Below are positions 15,271 to 22,087 of a DNA stretch of 28,227 nt, one piece after another. The stretch is taken from positions 1 to 28,227 of IMG/VR virus record IMGVR_UViG_3300029268_001092; one strand, written 5' to 3'. A program made the translations under genes and the position numbers. How positions within the stretch are numbered: the first letter of the stretch is position 1; each line of letters starts with the position of its first letter. The stretch comes from a virus. The notes beneath the pieces were generated by a model. The model was not told where the DNA came from, did no database searches, and saw only the letters and a program-made list of their open reading frames with translations.

Positions 15271-16629
15271 TTATGGCCGAGGGGCCTGTAGACCCGTTAT
15301 ATCGGCGTATTTAGTCTGTATTCCATCTCGTATAATATATATATTATCTCGGTCATTTGTGAGTTTTATGTAACGATTTACGATGACATCGACGTATTTT
15401 TGATCGATTTCCATCATGTAACAAGTCCGCTTGAGTTGCTCCGCAGCCATCAGCGTAGAGCCGGATCCGCCGAATATATCCAGGACCAACTCAGAACGCT
15501 TGCTCGAGTTGATGATCAGATTTGCAAGCAGGTTGAGCGGCTTCATGGTCGGGTGCTCTGCGGATCGCCCAGGCTTGTTCACGTGGATGACGGAAACCGG
15601 GACTAGTTCCGAATGAATCAGATCCAAGAGCTGAATGAGATCCTCTTTTTTCATTTTCGTAAAGTCCCGCGGTTCGTCTTCGATGAGGGTGGAAACCGTT
15701 CGGTCGTTGACGAAACTGTGGGGACCGCCTTCTTTCCAGCCGTAGAGACATGGCTCGTGTTTCCATTGGTAGTCCTGGCGCCCAAGCACGATGCTGTTCT
15801 TGCACCAGATGAGCTGCTGACGGGTCTTGAGATTGTTTTGGCGAAGCGCGGTTTCGAACTCGTAGACCGTGATACTCGCGTGCCAAATGTAAAAGGCCGC
15901 CCCTGGCTTCATTACCGCGTTCATGTTTTTAAAGGCCTTGTCCAGAAAATCAATAAACTCCAGTTCCGGCATGTAATCGTTCTGGATGTGCCGGTCACTG
16001 AACCTGTACCCATATTTATTTATAGCATCGGCTTTGCTCCCGTAATCTACGTTGTAAGGCGGGTCGGTGACGACTAGGTCCGCTGCCTGGTTGTCCATGA
16101 GCTGCTTCACGTTTTCTTCGATGGTGGAATCCGCACACATTACCCGGTGTTTCCCAAGAAGCCAAATGTCTCCGGTTTTCGAGACCGCCGGTTTTTTGAG
16201 CTCCGCATCGATGTCAAAGTTGTCCTCTTGTACGTCGTGGACCCCGATCAGATCCCGGAGCTCTTTTTCGGAAAACCCGAAGTCTTCAAAGTTGAAGAGA
16301 TCCTTCAGGTCTGCCAGCTCGCCGGTCAGTAACGGGAAGTCCCATCTGGCCAGTTCCGATAGCTTGTTGTCCGCGATCCGAAAGGCCTTGATCTGCTTTT
16401 CCGTCAGATCATCAGCTACGATGCAGGGCACCGTTTCGAGGCTTAATATGATGGCAGCCTTGTATCGCGTGTGGCCACAAATGATGACGTTGCGTGGGTC
16501 AAGCAGAATGGGATTTTTGAACCCAAATTCCTTGATGGATCGCGCTACAGCATCAACCGCATGGTCGTTCTTCCGGGGGTTTTTGTTGTAGGGGATGATC
16601 TCTGATAATGGCTTGTTGACTATGTTCAT
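15271..16629 (-). CDS. ParB-like nuclease domain fused to DNA adenine-type methyltransferase
   Basis: 452 aa; the first gene of the late operon, with a GAGGAG site upstream. Residues 1-105 form a ParB/Spo0J N-terminal domain, with GHTR at 52-55 in the ParB motif. Residues ~150-440 form a DNA methyltransferase: the DPPY catalytic motif at 189-192 and the SAM-binding motif DIFGGSGST at 384-392. Catalytic before SAM motif gives the beta-class order, and DPPY suggests N6-adenine. Such fusions commonly lie next to terminase genes in Bacillota phages and may mark DNA at packaging or protect it against restriction. No cognate restriction enzyme is visible. The target site cannot be told. Confidence 0.9.
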   Translation of the reverse strand: MNIVNKPLSEIIPYNKNPRKNDHAVDAVARSIKEFGFKNPILLDPRNVIICGHTRYKAAIILSLETVPCIVADDLTEKQIKAFRIADNKLSELARWDFPLLTGELADLKDLFNFEDFGFSEKELRDLIGVHDVQEDNFDIDAELKKPAVSKTGDIWLLGKHRVMCADSTIEENVKQLMDNQAADLVVTDPPYNVDYGSKADAINKYGYRFSDRHIQNDYMPELEFIDFLDKAFKNMNAVMKPGAAFYIWHASITVYEFETALRQNNLKTRQQLIWCKNSIVLGRQDYQWKHEPCLYGWKEGGPHSFVNDRTVSTLIEDEPRDFTKMKKEDLIQLLDLIHSELVPVSVIHVNKPGRSAEHPTMKPLNLLANLIINSSKRSELVLDIFGGSGSTLMAAEQLKRTCYMMEIDQKYVDVIVNRYIKLTNDRDNIYIIRDGIQTKYADITGLQAPRP

Positions 16630-16695
16630 ACGTTACCGTACTCCTCTATCAATATATTTATATATATATATGGGGTTCGTTGGCAGGGTAAAAGA

Positions 16696-16737
16696 AAAGA
16701 CCGGACAAACCGATAAAAGCCGGTATGCCAGGTCTTT
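16696..16737 (-). promoter_or_regulatory. Leader hairpin with internal loop and U-rich tail (possible attenuator)
   Basis: On the minus strand, AAAGACC (16731-16737) pairs with GGTCTTT (16696-16702). An inner ACCG/CGGT stem (16721-16724 with 16709-16712) is separated by 6-nt strands on each side, and the tail reads TTTTCTTTT. It lies in the roughly 170-nt leader between the late promoter and the ParB-methyltransferase gene. It may act as a weak terminator or a protein-binding RNA element; the structure is predicted by eye. Confidence 0.45.
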
Positions 16738-16775
16738 CGAAAGGAAGGGGGTGTCTAGATGGCTGAACGCCTTTT

Positions 16776-16806
16776 GTAGCTCTTTGTGGGGTTTACAAAA
16801 AACTAC
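16776..16806 (-). promoter_or_regulatory. 12-bp leader hairpin just after the late promoter
   Basis: GTAGTTTTTTGT pairs with ACAAAGAGCTAC over 12 positions (two G-T pairs), closing a 7-nt AAACCCC loop. The minus-strand base of the stem falls within a few bases of the predicted transcription start. Nothing in the next 50 nt is a gene. It may protect the 5' end of the late mRNA or serve as an antitermination-type site. Confidence 0.5.
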
Positions 16807-16808
16807 AT

Positions 16809-16836
16809 TTTATATTGTACAATAGGTAAATGTCAC
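16809..16836 (-). promoter_or_regulatory. Predicted late promoter
   Basis: On the minus strand, -35 GTGACA (16831-16836, one mismatch to TTGACA) and -10 TATAAA (16809-16814, one mismatch to TATAAT) are separated by 16 nt. It lies just beyond the putative activator gene and drives the ParB-methyltransferase and late genes. No other promoter of this quality stands out between the two gene modules. Confidence 0.65.
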
Positions 16837-16858
16837 ATTGCTATAGCAAATTGTCACA
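16831..16858. promoter_or_regulatory. TGTGACA direct repeat pair around a TTGCTATAGCAA palindrome (operator)
   Basis: TGTGACA occurs at 16852-16858 and 16831-16837 (minus strand), exactly 21 bp apart, two helical turns. The perfect 12-bp palindrome TTGCTATAGCAA (16838-16849) lies between. The proximal copy covers the -35 element; the distal copy and palindrome overlap the last codons and stop of the upstream gene. This is the shape of an activator or repressor binding site. Confidence 0.55.
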
Positions 16859-17350
16859 TTTGTGCATCTTTTTTTCGATCATCGCGTTTACGTTTCGGAT
16901 GTAGCCGTAATCGTATGGCCGCTCTCGCCCAAAATAATCGATGTAGTGCAGCGTGTGAGCCAGCTCTTTCAAAGAAACTTTTTTCACATGATGCTGCTCA
17001 AAAACTTTCATCTCGATCGATTTTCGTTCCTTCATGGCCACTTCCGCGACGAGCCTGATCGTTTCTTCCAGGTCAAGCTTCTTTGCCTCATATTGCCGCT
17101 TCCGGTAGGTCAGCTTCCGGTTCCGTTGGGCTAATCCCCGGATCTCTTCATAATCCCGCTCGGTGATCTCCCGGTACTGGCGCGCGGTCGGCAGCTGATC
17201 ATAGGTCTGGGCTTTCACCTCTCCATGACCTCGAGCCAGGAATTCGAGCCGCTTGGTGTTCTCCCGGATCCGGCCTTCCAGTCTTCCGATCCGGATGTTG
17301 ATGGCGTGGTACAGACTGTACACGCTGGTAGTCTCGGCTTGTAGGGTCAT
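16841..17350 (-). CDS. Putative late transcription activator (RinA/ArpU-like position)
   Basis: 169 aa, overlapping the upstream gene by 4 nt (ATGA). The N-terminal ~110 residues are strongly helical and charged with repeated RNRK/RRQY motifs, suggesting a coiled coil. The C-terminal block (residues ~112-162: KVFEQHHVKKVSLKELAHTL, then GYIRNVNAMIEKK) resembles a sigma-region-4 or helix-turn-helix segment with recognition-type helices. Its place, last in the early operon and directly before a promoter with paired repeats, is where RinA/ArpU-type late activators lie in Bacillota phages. Sequence similarity to those families is not obvious to me; the function is inferred from location. Confidence 0.6.
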   Translation of the reverse strand: MTLQAETTSVYSLYHAINIRIGRLEGRIRENTKRLEFLARGHGEVKAQTYDQLPTARQYREITERDYEEIRGLAQRNRKLTYRKRQYEAKKLDLEETIRLVAEVAMKERKSIEMKVFEQHHVKKVSLKELAHTLHYIDYFGRERPYDYGYIRNVNAMIEKKMHKCDNLL

Positions 17351-17673
17351 TTCAACTCCTCCAGATATTGTTTCAAGATTTTGGCTATCTTTAGGTCAAT
17401 CCAGCCTAATTGATTTTCGGTTCTGTTCACAAAGTGGTTATAGACTGACACTTTGTTTCTCGCCCAATCGAACAATATGACAGTGGTTTCGTTTTGGTGC
17501 TCTTCATCAGACTTGAAAAACGTTGTATACCCTCCGTTTTCGGATTCCTTTAATGCCACTTCATAGCAAGGCGTTTCCTTCCACCCCAAGTCCAGTAGTT
17601 TTTGACGGGCGGTCTTTTTTGGCTTAATCGTCAAATTGTCCAGCATTTTTTCAATTTCGGTTTTTGTCATCAT
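17347..17673 (-). CDS. Hypothetical protein, 108 aa
   Basis: Starts MMTKTEIEKMLDNL with overlapping stop of the upstream gene; overlap of 4 nt with the next. Residues ~25-75 have a W-containing alternating pattern (LGWKETPCYEVALKES; TVILFDWARNKVSVYN) of beta strands, framed by N- and C-terminal helices. It resembles small phage early proteins with an alpha/beta fold, but I recognise no family. Its neighbours suggest an early accessory function such as host takeover or regulation. Confidence 0.7.
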   Translation of the reverse strand: MMTKTEIEKMLDNLTIKPKKTARQKLLDLGWKETPCYEVALKESENGGYTTFFKSDEEHQNETTVILFDWARNKVSVYNHFVNRTENQLGWIDLKIAKILKQYLEELK

Positions 17674-17897
17674 TTCTTCGCCTCGCTTTCATCTTCCAAT
17701 TCTACGCCGTAATACTTAGCAAATTTTTTGAGATTACTTGCTTCGATTATTTGAATAGCAGATTCCAAGCCTTCGACTTCAGCGTAATAATCGGCGGCAA
17801 ACGGCGAGGCTTCTGCGGATTTAATTCTTGCCGTTGTCAAGACTGAGGCCTTCTTTGCTTTTAGGACCTTAACAATGTTTCGCTCTCTTACGGTCAT
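17670..17897 (-). CDS. Hypothetical protein, 75 aa
   Basis: Short helical protein (MTVRERNIVKVLKAKKASVL, ending DESEAKK), very rich in Ala, Lys and Glu. The start overlaps the upstream 54-codon gene by 4 nt (ATGA) and the stop overlaps the start of the next gene. No motif recognised. Confidence 0.65.
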   Translation of the reverse strand: MTVRERNIVKVLKAKKASVLTTARIKSAEASPFAADYYAEVEGLESAIQIIEASNLKKFAKYYGVELEDESEAKK

Positions 17898-18058
17898 TTG
17901 CTTACTTCCTTTCTTGTTCGGTGCTCCATGTAATGCATAAGGATGTCGAAACGTTTCCCAAAGTCTGGTTCCCTGTGCATTTTTCGGTGACAGGTTTTAT
18001 GACACCGCTTGTCCATTGTGAGGAATCCGGATTCATAAGCAACTATTATGCGTTTCAT
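17894..18058 (-). CDS. Small His/Cys-rich hypothetical protein, 54 aa
   Basis: This short gene is open from an ATG at 18058 whose ATGA overlaps the stop of the upstream gene, and its own stop overlaps the downstream start in the same way, so it fills the gap exactly. The product starts MKRIIVAYESGFLTMDKRCH and has a cluster of Cys/His (CHKTCHRKMH at residues 19-28) plus HYMEHR further on, with many basic residues. It may be a metal-binding or nucleic-acid-binding micro-protein. The dense coupling is the main evidence that it is real. Confidence 0.7.
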   Translation of the reverse strand: MKRIIVAYESGFLTMDKRCHKTCHRKMHREPDFGKRFDILMHYMEHRTRKEVSK

Positions 18059-18447
18059 TTCTTCTTTTCCTCGCTTTCATAGAATCGGCCAATGAGGATA
18101 AGCAAATCAACTGGGTATCCTCCAATAAATGGCAGTATCGCAACATTGTCAAATGCAAACTGTATTCTGCCATCATATTTCTTCATAACTCTATAATAGC
18201 CTCTGTTATCCCAAAAGGCTTTGTGAGCGTATGTAATGGGGCATTTACAATATTCCCCTAACGCCTTGCACACTTCATCACTGGTCGGCGGTGTTAGGGC
18301 TTTACGGATTAGGTCGATTTCATTTTGATAAGGGCTGCCAACACGAACTCGGTCAACTACGTCGTAGTCAGAATAGTCGTTATGCTGGTATTCGTAATCC
18401 ATTGTGCCATCTTCGATTGTATCTAACGCTTCTAATTCTTTACTCAT
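18055..18447 (-). CDS. Hypothetical protein, 130 aa
   Basis: Its ATG follows the stop of the upstream gene directly (TAA ATG). Acidic and Tyr-rich start (YEYQHNDYSDYDVVD), a central helix-rich part (SDEVCKALGEYCKCPITYA, with three Cys), and a C-terminal part with a short hydrophobic stretch (NVAILPFIGGYPVDLLILIG) ending EEKKK. The hydrophobic part is too broken for a clear membrane segment. The family is unknown to me. Confidence 0.7.
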   Translation of the reverse strand: MSKELEALDTIEDGTMDYEYQHNDYSDYDVVDRVRVGSPYQNEIDLIRKALTPPTSDEVCKALGEYCKCPITYAHKAFWDNRGYYRVMKKYDGRIQFAFDNVAILPFIGGYPVDLLILIGRFYESEEKKK

Positions 18448-18858
18448 TTAATCCACCTCATCCCATCGCTGCTCCAGATAGTCCATCCGCTCGGTGAATT
18501 CAGCAAAGGTTATGTCCCCCATGTTGTAGTAATATAAAGCTTCTATCATCTCACCATAGATATAATTATATTCACGCATGCGGTAAGTTTGCTCGTTTAG
18601 GTCTTCGGTTCGGATTTCATCTTCGGCTTCTAAACGGTCAATCTGATCCTGAAGCTGTTCGATTTCATCTTCGGCTTCTTGTAACCAATCTTCGGTAGAA
18701 GTGGCGGTTTCCTCTGCTGCCGCTTGTAACTGGTCTACCTCGGCTTCCAAATCGACGAATCGATGATTTACAAGGATTGTCATGATCAGCGCGAGTATAA
18801 AAAATGCAGTTGCCCAGATAATTAATGCGGTTCTTGTGCTTTTTATCTCTTCATCCAT
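18448..18858 (-). CDS. Membrane-anchored coiled-coil protein
   Basis: 136 aa from the ATG at 18858, chosen because GGGAGG lies 8 nt upstream. A single hydrophobic segment (residues ~11-30: ALIIWATAFFILALIMTILV) follows a short charged N-terminus. It is followed by an acidic coiled coil (about residues 36-85, VDLEAEVDQLQAAAEETATS; EIEQLQDQIDRLEAED), then a Tyr-rich helical tail. The predicted topology is N-in with the coiled coil outside. It overlaps the end of the lipoprotein gene by 8 nt, pairing two envelope proteins in the early operon. The shape resembles an inner-membrane spanin, but the place and likely host argue against that. Confidence 0.75.
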   Translation of the reverse strand: MDEEIKSTRTALIIWATAFFILALIMTILVNHRFVDLEAEVDQLQAAAEETATSTEDWLQEAEDEIEQLQDQIDRLEAEDEIRTEDLNEQTYRMREYNYIYGEMIEALYYYNMGDITFAEFTERMDYLEQRWDEVD

Positions 18859-19378
18859 GATTTTGTCCTCCCTCACTCGTCAATGGCTGGATGGCGGGTT
18901 TGTCCAAGTACCCAAGTTCCAACAAGACTTCTCGCACATCGTCGATTTTCAAGGTTGAAAGATATTCAACGAGTGCCTCTAGGCTTTCGTACTCGGCGGT
19001 TTTATCACCATCCCAAAAGTTTACCTCAACATAGAGTTCGGCCGATAGATCAAGGTAAGTTATTGTCAAATCGTCAACCTTGATTTTGCTGCTAAATAAC
19101 TTTGTGGTGTAATAAATTTCAATCATAGCGGTTCGTTTTTCGGCAGCATATATGGCATCAATCTCCTGGTCCTGGCCCTTAACCAACACAATGCTCCCAG
19201 AGCCATTCACATCGTTTCCATCGTACTCTTCGTTGTCGAAGTCGGTGTCTAGGCTATACACCGTTTCGATACCGTTGATTAAGTCCTTTAGAGGCTGTGT
19301 TGAAACCTTTTCTTCACAGCCAACTAAAAGGACAAAGGCCAATAGGATCAGCGTTAGGGTCGTTAATAGTTTTTTCAT
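18851..19378 (-). CDS. Predicted lipoprotein
   Basis: 175 aa. The N-terminus has a basic start (MKK), a hydrophobic core, and a lipobox LLVGC with Cys21, so the mature protein should be lipid-anchored outside the cell membrane. The rest is acidic and mainly alpha/beta (TAMIEIYYTTKLFSSKIKVDD; AELYVEVNFWDGD), ending with a helix-rich region and Gly-rich tail. It overlaps the small upstream gene (ATGA) and the coiled-coil membrane gene (8 nt). Phage-encoded lipoproteins often block superinfection (for example Ltp of TP-J34), and this is the leading guess. Confidence 0.8.
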   Translation of the reverse strand: MKKLLTTLTLILLAFVLLVGCEEKVSTQPLKDLINGIETVYSLDTDFDNEEYDGNDVNGSGSIVLVKGQDQEIDAIYAAEKRTAMIEIYYTTKLFSSKIKVDDLTITYLDLSAELYVEVNFWDGDKTAEYESLEALVEYLSTLKIDDVREVLLELGYLDKPAIQPLTSEGGQNHG

Positions 19379-19512
19379 TTTCTCACTCTCTCTTTCTCTC
19401 TTTCGAGTATGGTCTTTAGCTCATGAGTCGAAATCCTAATCAAGTAGTTCAGGCTCAAGGTCTGGTTGGTTTGTTTGATTTCGTACAAAAGTAGGCGTTT
19501 TTCGGGGGTCAT
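19375..19512 (-). CDS. Small hypothetical protein, 45 aa
   Basis: Open from the ATG at 19512, whose ATGA overlaps the stop of the upstream gene, to a TGA that overlaps the lipoprotein start. It fills a 130-bp gap exactly. The product begins MTPEKRLLLYEIKQTNQTLS and ends in a charged helix (ELKTILEREKERVRK). The 4-nt overlaps at both ends support translation by reinitiation. No family is recognised. Confidence 0.7.
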   Translation of the reverse strand: MTPEKRLLLYEIKQTNQTLSLNYLIRISTHELKTILEREKERVRK

Positions 19513-19817
19513 TTTATCGCCCTAATTTTCCCAATAACCTTGCACAAACCCATCCAATCAACATAGAAATCATGCTCTATGACTTCTTTTACTTGTTCGA
19601 TCGACAGCGTTGTTTCCAGTTCATAGAAGGTATCGTATTGATGAACGCTGCTATGCTCCATTAGTTCGCCTGAATTAAGCGGTTCAGTTCCGAAGCGGTT
19701 TGCCATAACCATTTTAGCGACGAGTTCAAAGTCTTTTTTCATCTCGTCAAACGTCATAACTCTATCGTATGCACTATCGTTTTCAAAAATGAAAAGCGTG
19801 TTTATTTTATCGGTCAT
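19509..19817 (-). CDS. Hypothetical protein, 102 aa
   Basis: Begins MTDKINTLFIFENDSAYDRV, overlapping the end of the YopX gene by 4 nt. The product is acidic and alternates helix and strand (FDEMKKDFELVAKMVMANRF; TLSIEQVKEVIEHDF). I see no motif. It is part of the tightly coupled early run of small genes that follows the methyltransferase. Confidence 0.7.
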   Translation of the reverse strand: MTDKINTLFIFENDSAYDRVMTFDEMKKDFELVAKMVMANRFGTEPLNSGELMEHSSVHQYDTFYELETTLSIEQVKEVIEHDFYVDWMGLCKVIGKIRAIK

Positions 19818-20254
19818 TCTCTCACGCTTTCCAGCAATTCGGGGTTGTCGTGAATGTTGCCGATGATTTCAACAAATTCATTAAATACACGGTTGCAATA
19901 GGCCTTTAATTCCACGGTTGGGTCTACTGCATAAGCCCGACTTTTTACAAGCCACGGTGCAATAATACAAAATTGCCCATTTCGAAAGGTGACCTCACAC
20001 TTATCCTTTTCCTTATCTGAACCAAGTGCAATTATATCTCCCTCATAGATTTCGTTGCCGTTCTTGTCTTTTAGGCCTGTGAATTGGCCGACGGTGTTGC
20101 TCCAAGCATCGTGGCTTTCGGCGTTGTCTTGGTCATAGATTCTGGCTTTATCGGTATAAATTTCGGAGCCGTTTAGGTAAAAGAATGTAAGATACCCAAA
20201 CACCCATTCCCCGTTGTCAACCCGTTTTCCTCTAAACTTAATTTGTCTGTTCAT
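19814..20254 (-). CDS. YopX family protein (first paralogue)
   Basis: 146 aa from the ATG at 20254, with GAGG 6 nt upstream; a GTG 12 nt earlier is less likely. The signature is clear: QIKFRGKRVDNGEWVFGYL at the start, then VGQFTGLKDKNGNEIYEGDI and a C-terminal IGNIHDNPELLES, all typical of YopX proteins, which are widespread in Bacillota phages and of unproven function, with an SH3-like all-beta fold. Another copy lies at 25113-25532, ending in the similar NPYLLESVR. It directly follows the methyltransferase gene. Confidence 0.88.
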   Translation of the reverse strand: MNRQIKFRGKRVDNGEWVFGYLTFFYLNGSEIYTDKARIYDQDNAESHDAWSNTVGQFTGLKDKNGNEIYEGDIIALGSDKEKDKCEVTFRNGQFCIIAPWLVKSRAYAVDPTVELKAYCNRVFNEFVEIIGNIHDNPELLESVRE

Positions 20255-20271
20255 TTCTTTCCTCACTTTCT

Positions 20272-21261
20272 TTAATTTTCCCCGTCAAAAATGCTGATCT
20301 GAAGGGGTTTTGCAAGATCGACGTTGCGAATCCGGTATGCTTCATCGATGCGCATTTCAGTCATCGCGATGTATTCCTCGTTTAGGTCTATTCCTACAAA
20401 ATTTCGCCCGAGTTTTTTGGTGACCACTCCGGTTGTCCCGCTTCCCATGAAAATATCAAGCACGATTCCGTTCTCTGGGCAACACGCTTTTATTGGCATT
20501 TCCACAAGTTTTTCTGGAAATACTGCGAAGTGGGCGCCCTTGAATGGCTTTGTTGAAATCGTCCAAACACAACGAGCGTTTCTCATTAGGTCGTCGCTTG
20601 GCATGTACCGAGCATTGAAGCCCGTATAATCGTTTCTGCCGACCATGTCTTGCTTTCTTAAACCACTATTTTTATTCCCAATGACCGCTTTGCTTCCTCT
20701 TGGTGGAGTCAAGTCTTTTGTTTTCATCGGCACTTTTTGTTGCTCAAAATAATAGCTGTGGCTTTTTACAAAGAAAAACATTTTCTCGAAATTGACTGTA
20801 AACCTATCTTTAGCACTTGACGGCATGCAATTTGGTTTGTGCCAGATTATTTCATTTCGAAGAATCCACCCGCGATCCGTCATCATTATCGCAAATCGGT
20901 TAGGGATTTGAAGAAGGCATTTCTTTGGGAGTTCCGCTCGTTTGTGAATGTTTATTGAGGAGTCCTTCAGGTAGCCCCCAACTTTATTGTCGGTCTTCCC
21001 GTTTTTATCTCCTGAATAAGTGTCCCCCAAAACTACCCAACAACTTCCGAACGGTTTCAGGATCCTTTTTACCTCATCAAAAATTGCAATCAAATTGTCC
21101 AAATATTCCTGGAAAGTTGGTTCCAACCCGATTTGGCCTTCAACTCCGTAATCTCGAAGAGCATAATACGGGGGGCTCGTGATGACCATATCAACGGCTT
21201 CATCTGGGAATGTTTTCAGAACCGTCAGCGTGTCGCCTTGGTAGATTTTGTTTAGATCCAT
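20272..21261 (-). CDS. Site-specific DNA methyltransferase (SPPY type)
   Basis: 329 aa beginning MDLNKIYQGDTLTVLKTFPD, the usual start of the family. The catalytic motif TSPPY lies at residues 28-32 and the SAM-binding motif DIFMGSGTTG at 269-278, the beta-class order. SPPY is most often seen in N4-cytosine enzymes but also occurs in some N6-adenine ones, so the modified base is uncertain. There is no restriction enzyme beside it. It is probably an orphan enzyme that protects phage DNA from host restriction or regulates it. It overlaps the HNH gene by 62 nt, which is unusual. Confidence 0.88.
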   Translation of the reverse strand: MDLNKIYQGDTLTVLKTFPDEAVDMVITSPPYYALRDYGVEGQIGLEPTFQEYLDNLIAIFDEVKRILKPFGSCWVVLGDTYSGDKNGKTDNKVGGYLKDSSINIHKRAELPKKCLLQIPNRFAIMMTDRGWILRNEIIWHKPNCMPSSAKDRFTVNFEKMFFFVKSHSYYFEQQKVPMKTKDLTPPRGSKAVIGNKNSGLRKQDMVGRNDYTGFNARYMPSDDLMRNARCVWTISTKPFKGAHFAVFPEKLVEMPIKACCPENGIVLDIFMGSGTTGVVTKKLGRNFVGIDLNEEYIAMTEMRIDEAYRIRNVDLAKPLQISIFDGEN

Positions 21262-22087
21262 AATCGGCTCTCTCTTCTTCTTTCTTTACCCTTGGCACAT
21301 GCGGATGAGCCGCAAGGTTTTTCCGATAATTGGCACTGGCCAGTTCAGCAATCAGTAGACCGGTTTTCGTTAGTTCTGGATCACTGAACCTCAGGTGCAA
21401 ATGGTTCATGGTCGCGTGTTTCCCGCGGCTGATCATAATTAGGTTGGTCAAATCCATGCTTTCTCGGTTACCGTCGAGGAAAATGACTGTGCAATGATCG
21501 GGGATCGGCCCATAGGCTTCCTCGTAAATCAGCCGGTGCAGCTGTTTCCAACCAAACCTTGACGGCGTGGTTTCAGCGAACTTTTTGTAAATGAAGCCGT
21601 CCGATTTAGTCAGAACCGTGCCGATCGGGTGAGTGTTGATAGGCTTTTGGCCTTTTTTGAACTCAGTTTCGGGGCTGACGTGCTGCCCCTTTTTTATGCA
21701 CCATTGGTTTGGCAAGCAGCCTTTTTGAAACTTGCCATCGATTCCGCTGTTGATCTTGAAGCGGGCCATGGCGTTGTCGACCTGTGTCGCGGTTAGCGTT
21801 AGCCCGAAAGCCCGGTTCATCAGATCCGCCAGTTCTGGCCGGGTCCGTCCAGGAGCGTTTTTTCTCATGAACTCCACTTGTTCTTCGGTCAGCAGCCGAT
21901 GAACGTTTTTCGGGTAACCGGCCATGCCGCTTTTGATTTTGTGATTGTGCATGAGACAGCGGATCTGCCCCCATGTACACTGCGTTTCAAAACGCTCGTT
22001 GAACATGGCGACCAGGTCTTCGATATATCGCCCATGCGCATTTTCGCGAACATATTCGATCTGCTCGGGTTTGTAACGTTTACCCAT
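21200..22087 (-). CDS. HNH endonuclease with duplicated DNA-binding repeat
   Basis: 295 aa from the ATG at 22087 (GGAG 8 nt upstream). Two copies of a helical DNA-binding repeat make up the first ~120 residues: YKPEQIEYVRENAHGRYIED and LTEEQVEFMRKNAPGRTRPE, both ending in KI-x-SG. The HNH part lies at residues ~180-220, with H184 (KQLHRLIYEE), D205/N207 (FLDGNR) and N215. This layout is typical of phage HNH homing-type nucleases. The C-terminal ~20 residues are overprinted by the methyltransferase start. It could be a free-standing homing endonuclease or a packaging or recombination nuclease; its target is unknown. Confidence 0.88.
   Translation of the reverse strand: MGKRYKPEQIEYVRENAHGRYIEDLVAMFNERFETQCTWGQIRCLMHNHKIKSGMAGYPKNVHRLLTEEQVEFMRKNAPGRTRPELADLMNRAFGLTLTATQVDNAMARFKINSGIDGKFQKGCLPNQWCIKKGQHVSPETEFKKGQKPINTHPIGTVLTKSDGFIYKKFAETTPSRFGWKQLHRLIYEEAYGPIPDHCTVIFLDGNRESMDLTNLIMISRGKHATMNHLHLRFSDPELTKTGLLIAELASANYRKNLAAHPHVPRVKKEEERADYGSKQNLPRRHADGSENIPR

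Noticed and set aside
15332-15347. Perfect 16-bp AT palindrome inside the methyltransferase C-terminus, similar to the AT run near 16660
   Set aside because: It encodes the expected residues of a continuous protein and low-complexity AT runs occur easily; no second element marks it as a site.
15613-16591. Two long plus-strand frames opposite the ParB-methyltransferase gene
   Set aside because: Shadows of a gene with clear DPPY and SAM motifs; no supporting start signal or domain.
16653-16671. AT-rich run as a -10 region of a second promoter upstream of the ParB-methyltransferase
   Set aside because: No -35-like element at the right distance on the minus strand; the promoter at 16809-16836 is better.
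16690-16750. Possible tRNA or riboswitch in the late leader
   Set aside because: No cloverleaf, T-loop GGTTCGA or known riboswitch core could be formed; kept only as simple hairpins.
18448-19378. Spanin pair for lysis
   Set aside because: The geometry is similar, but it lies in the early operon without holin or endolysin and the gene families suggest a Gram-positive host.
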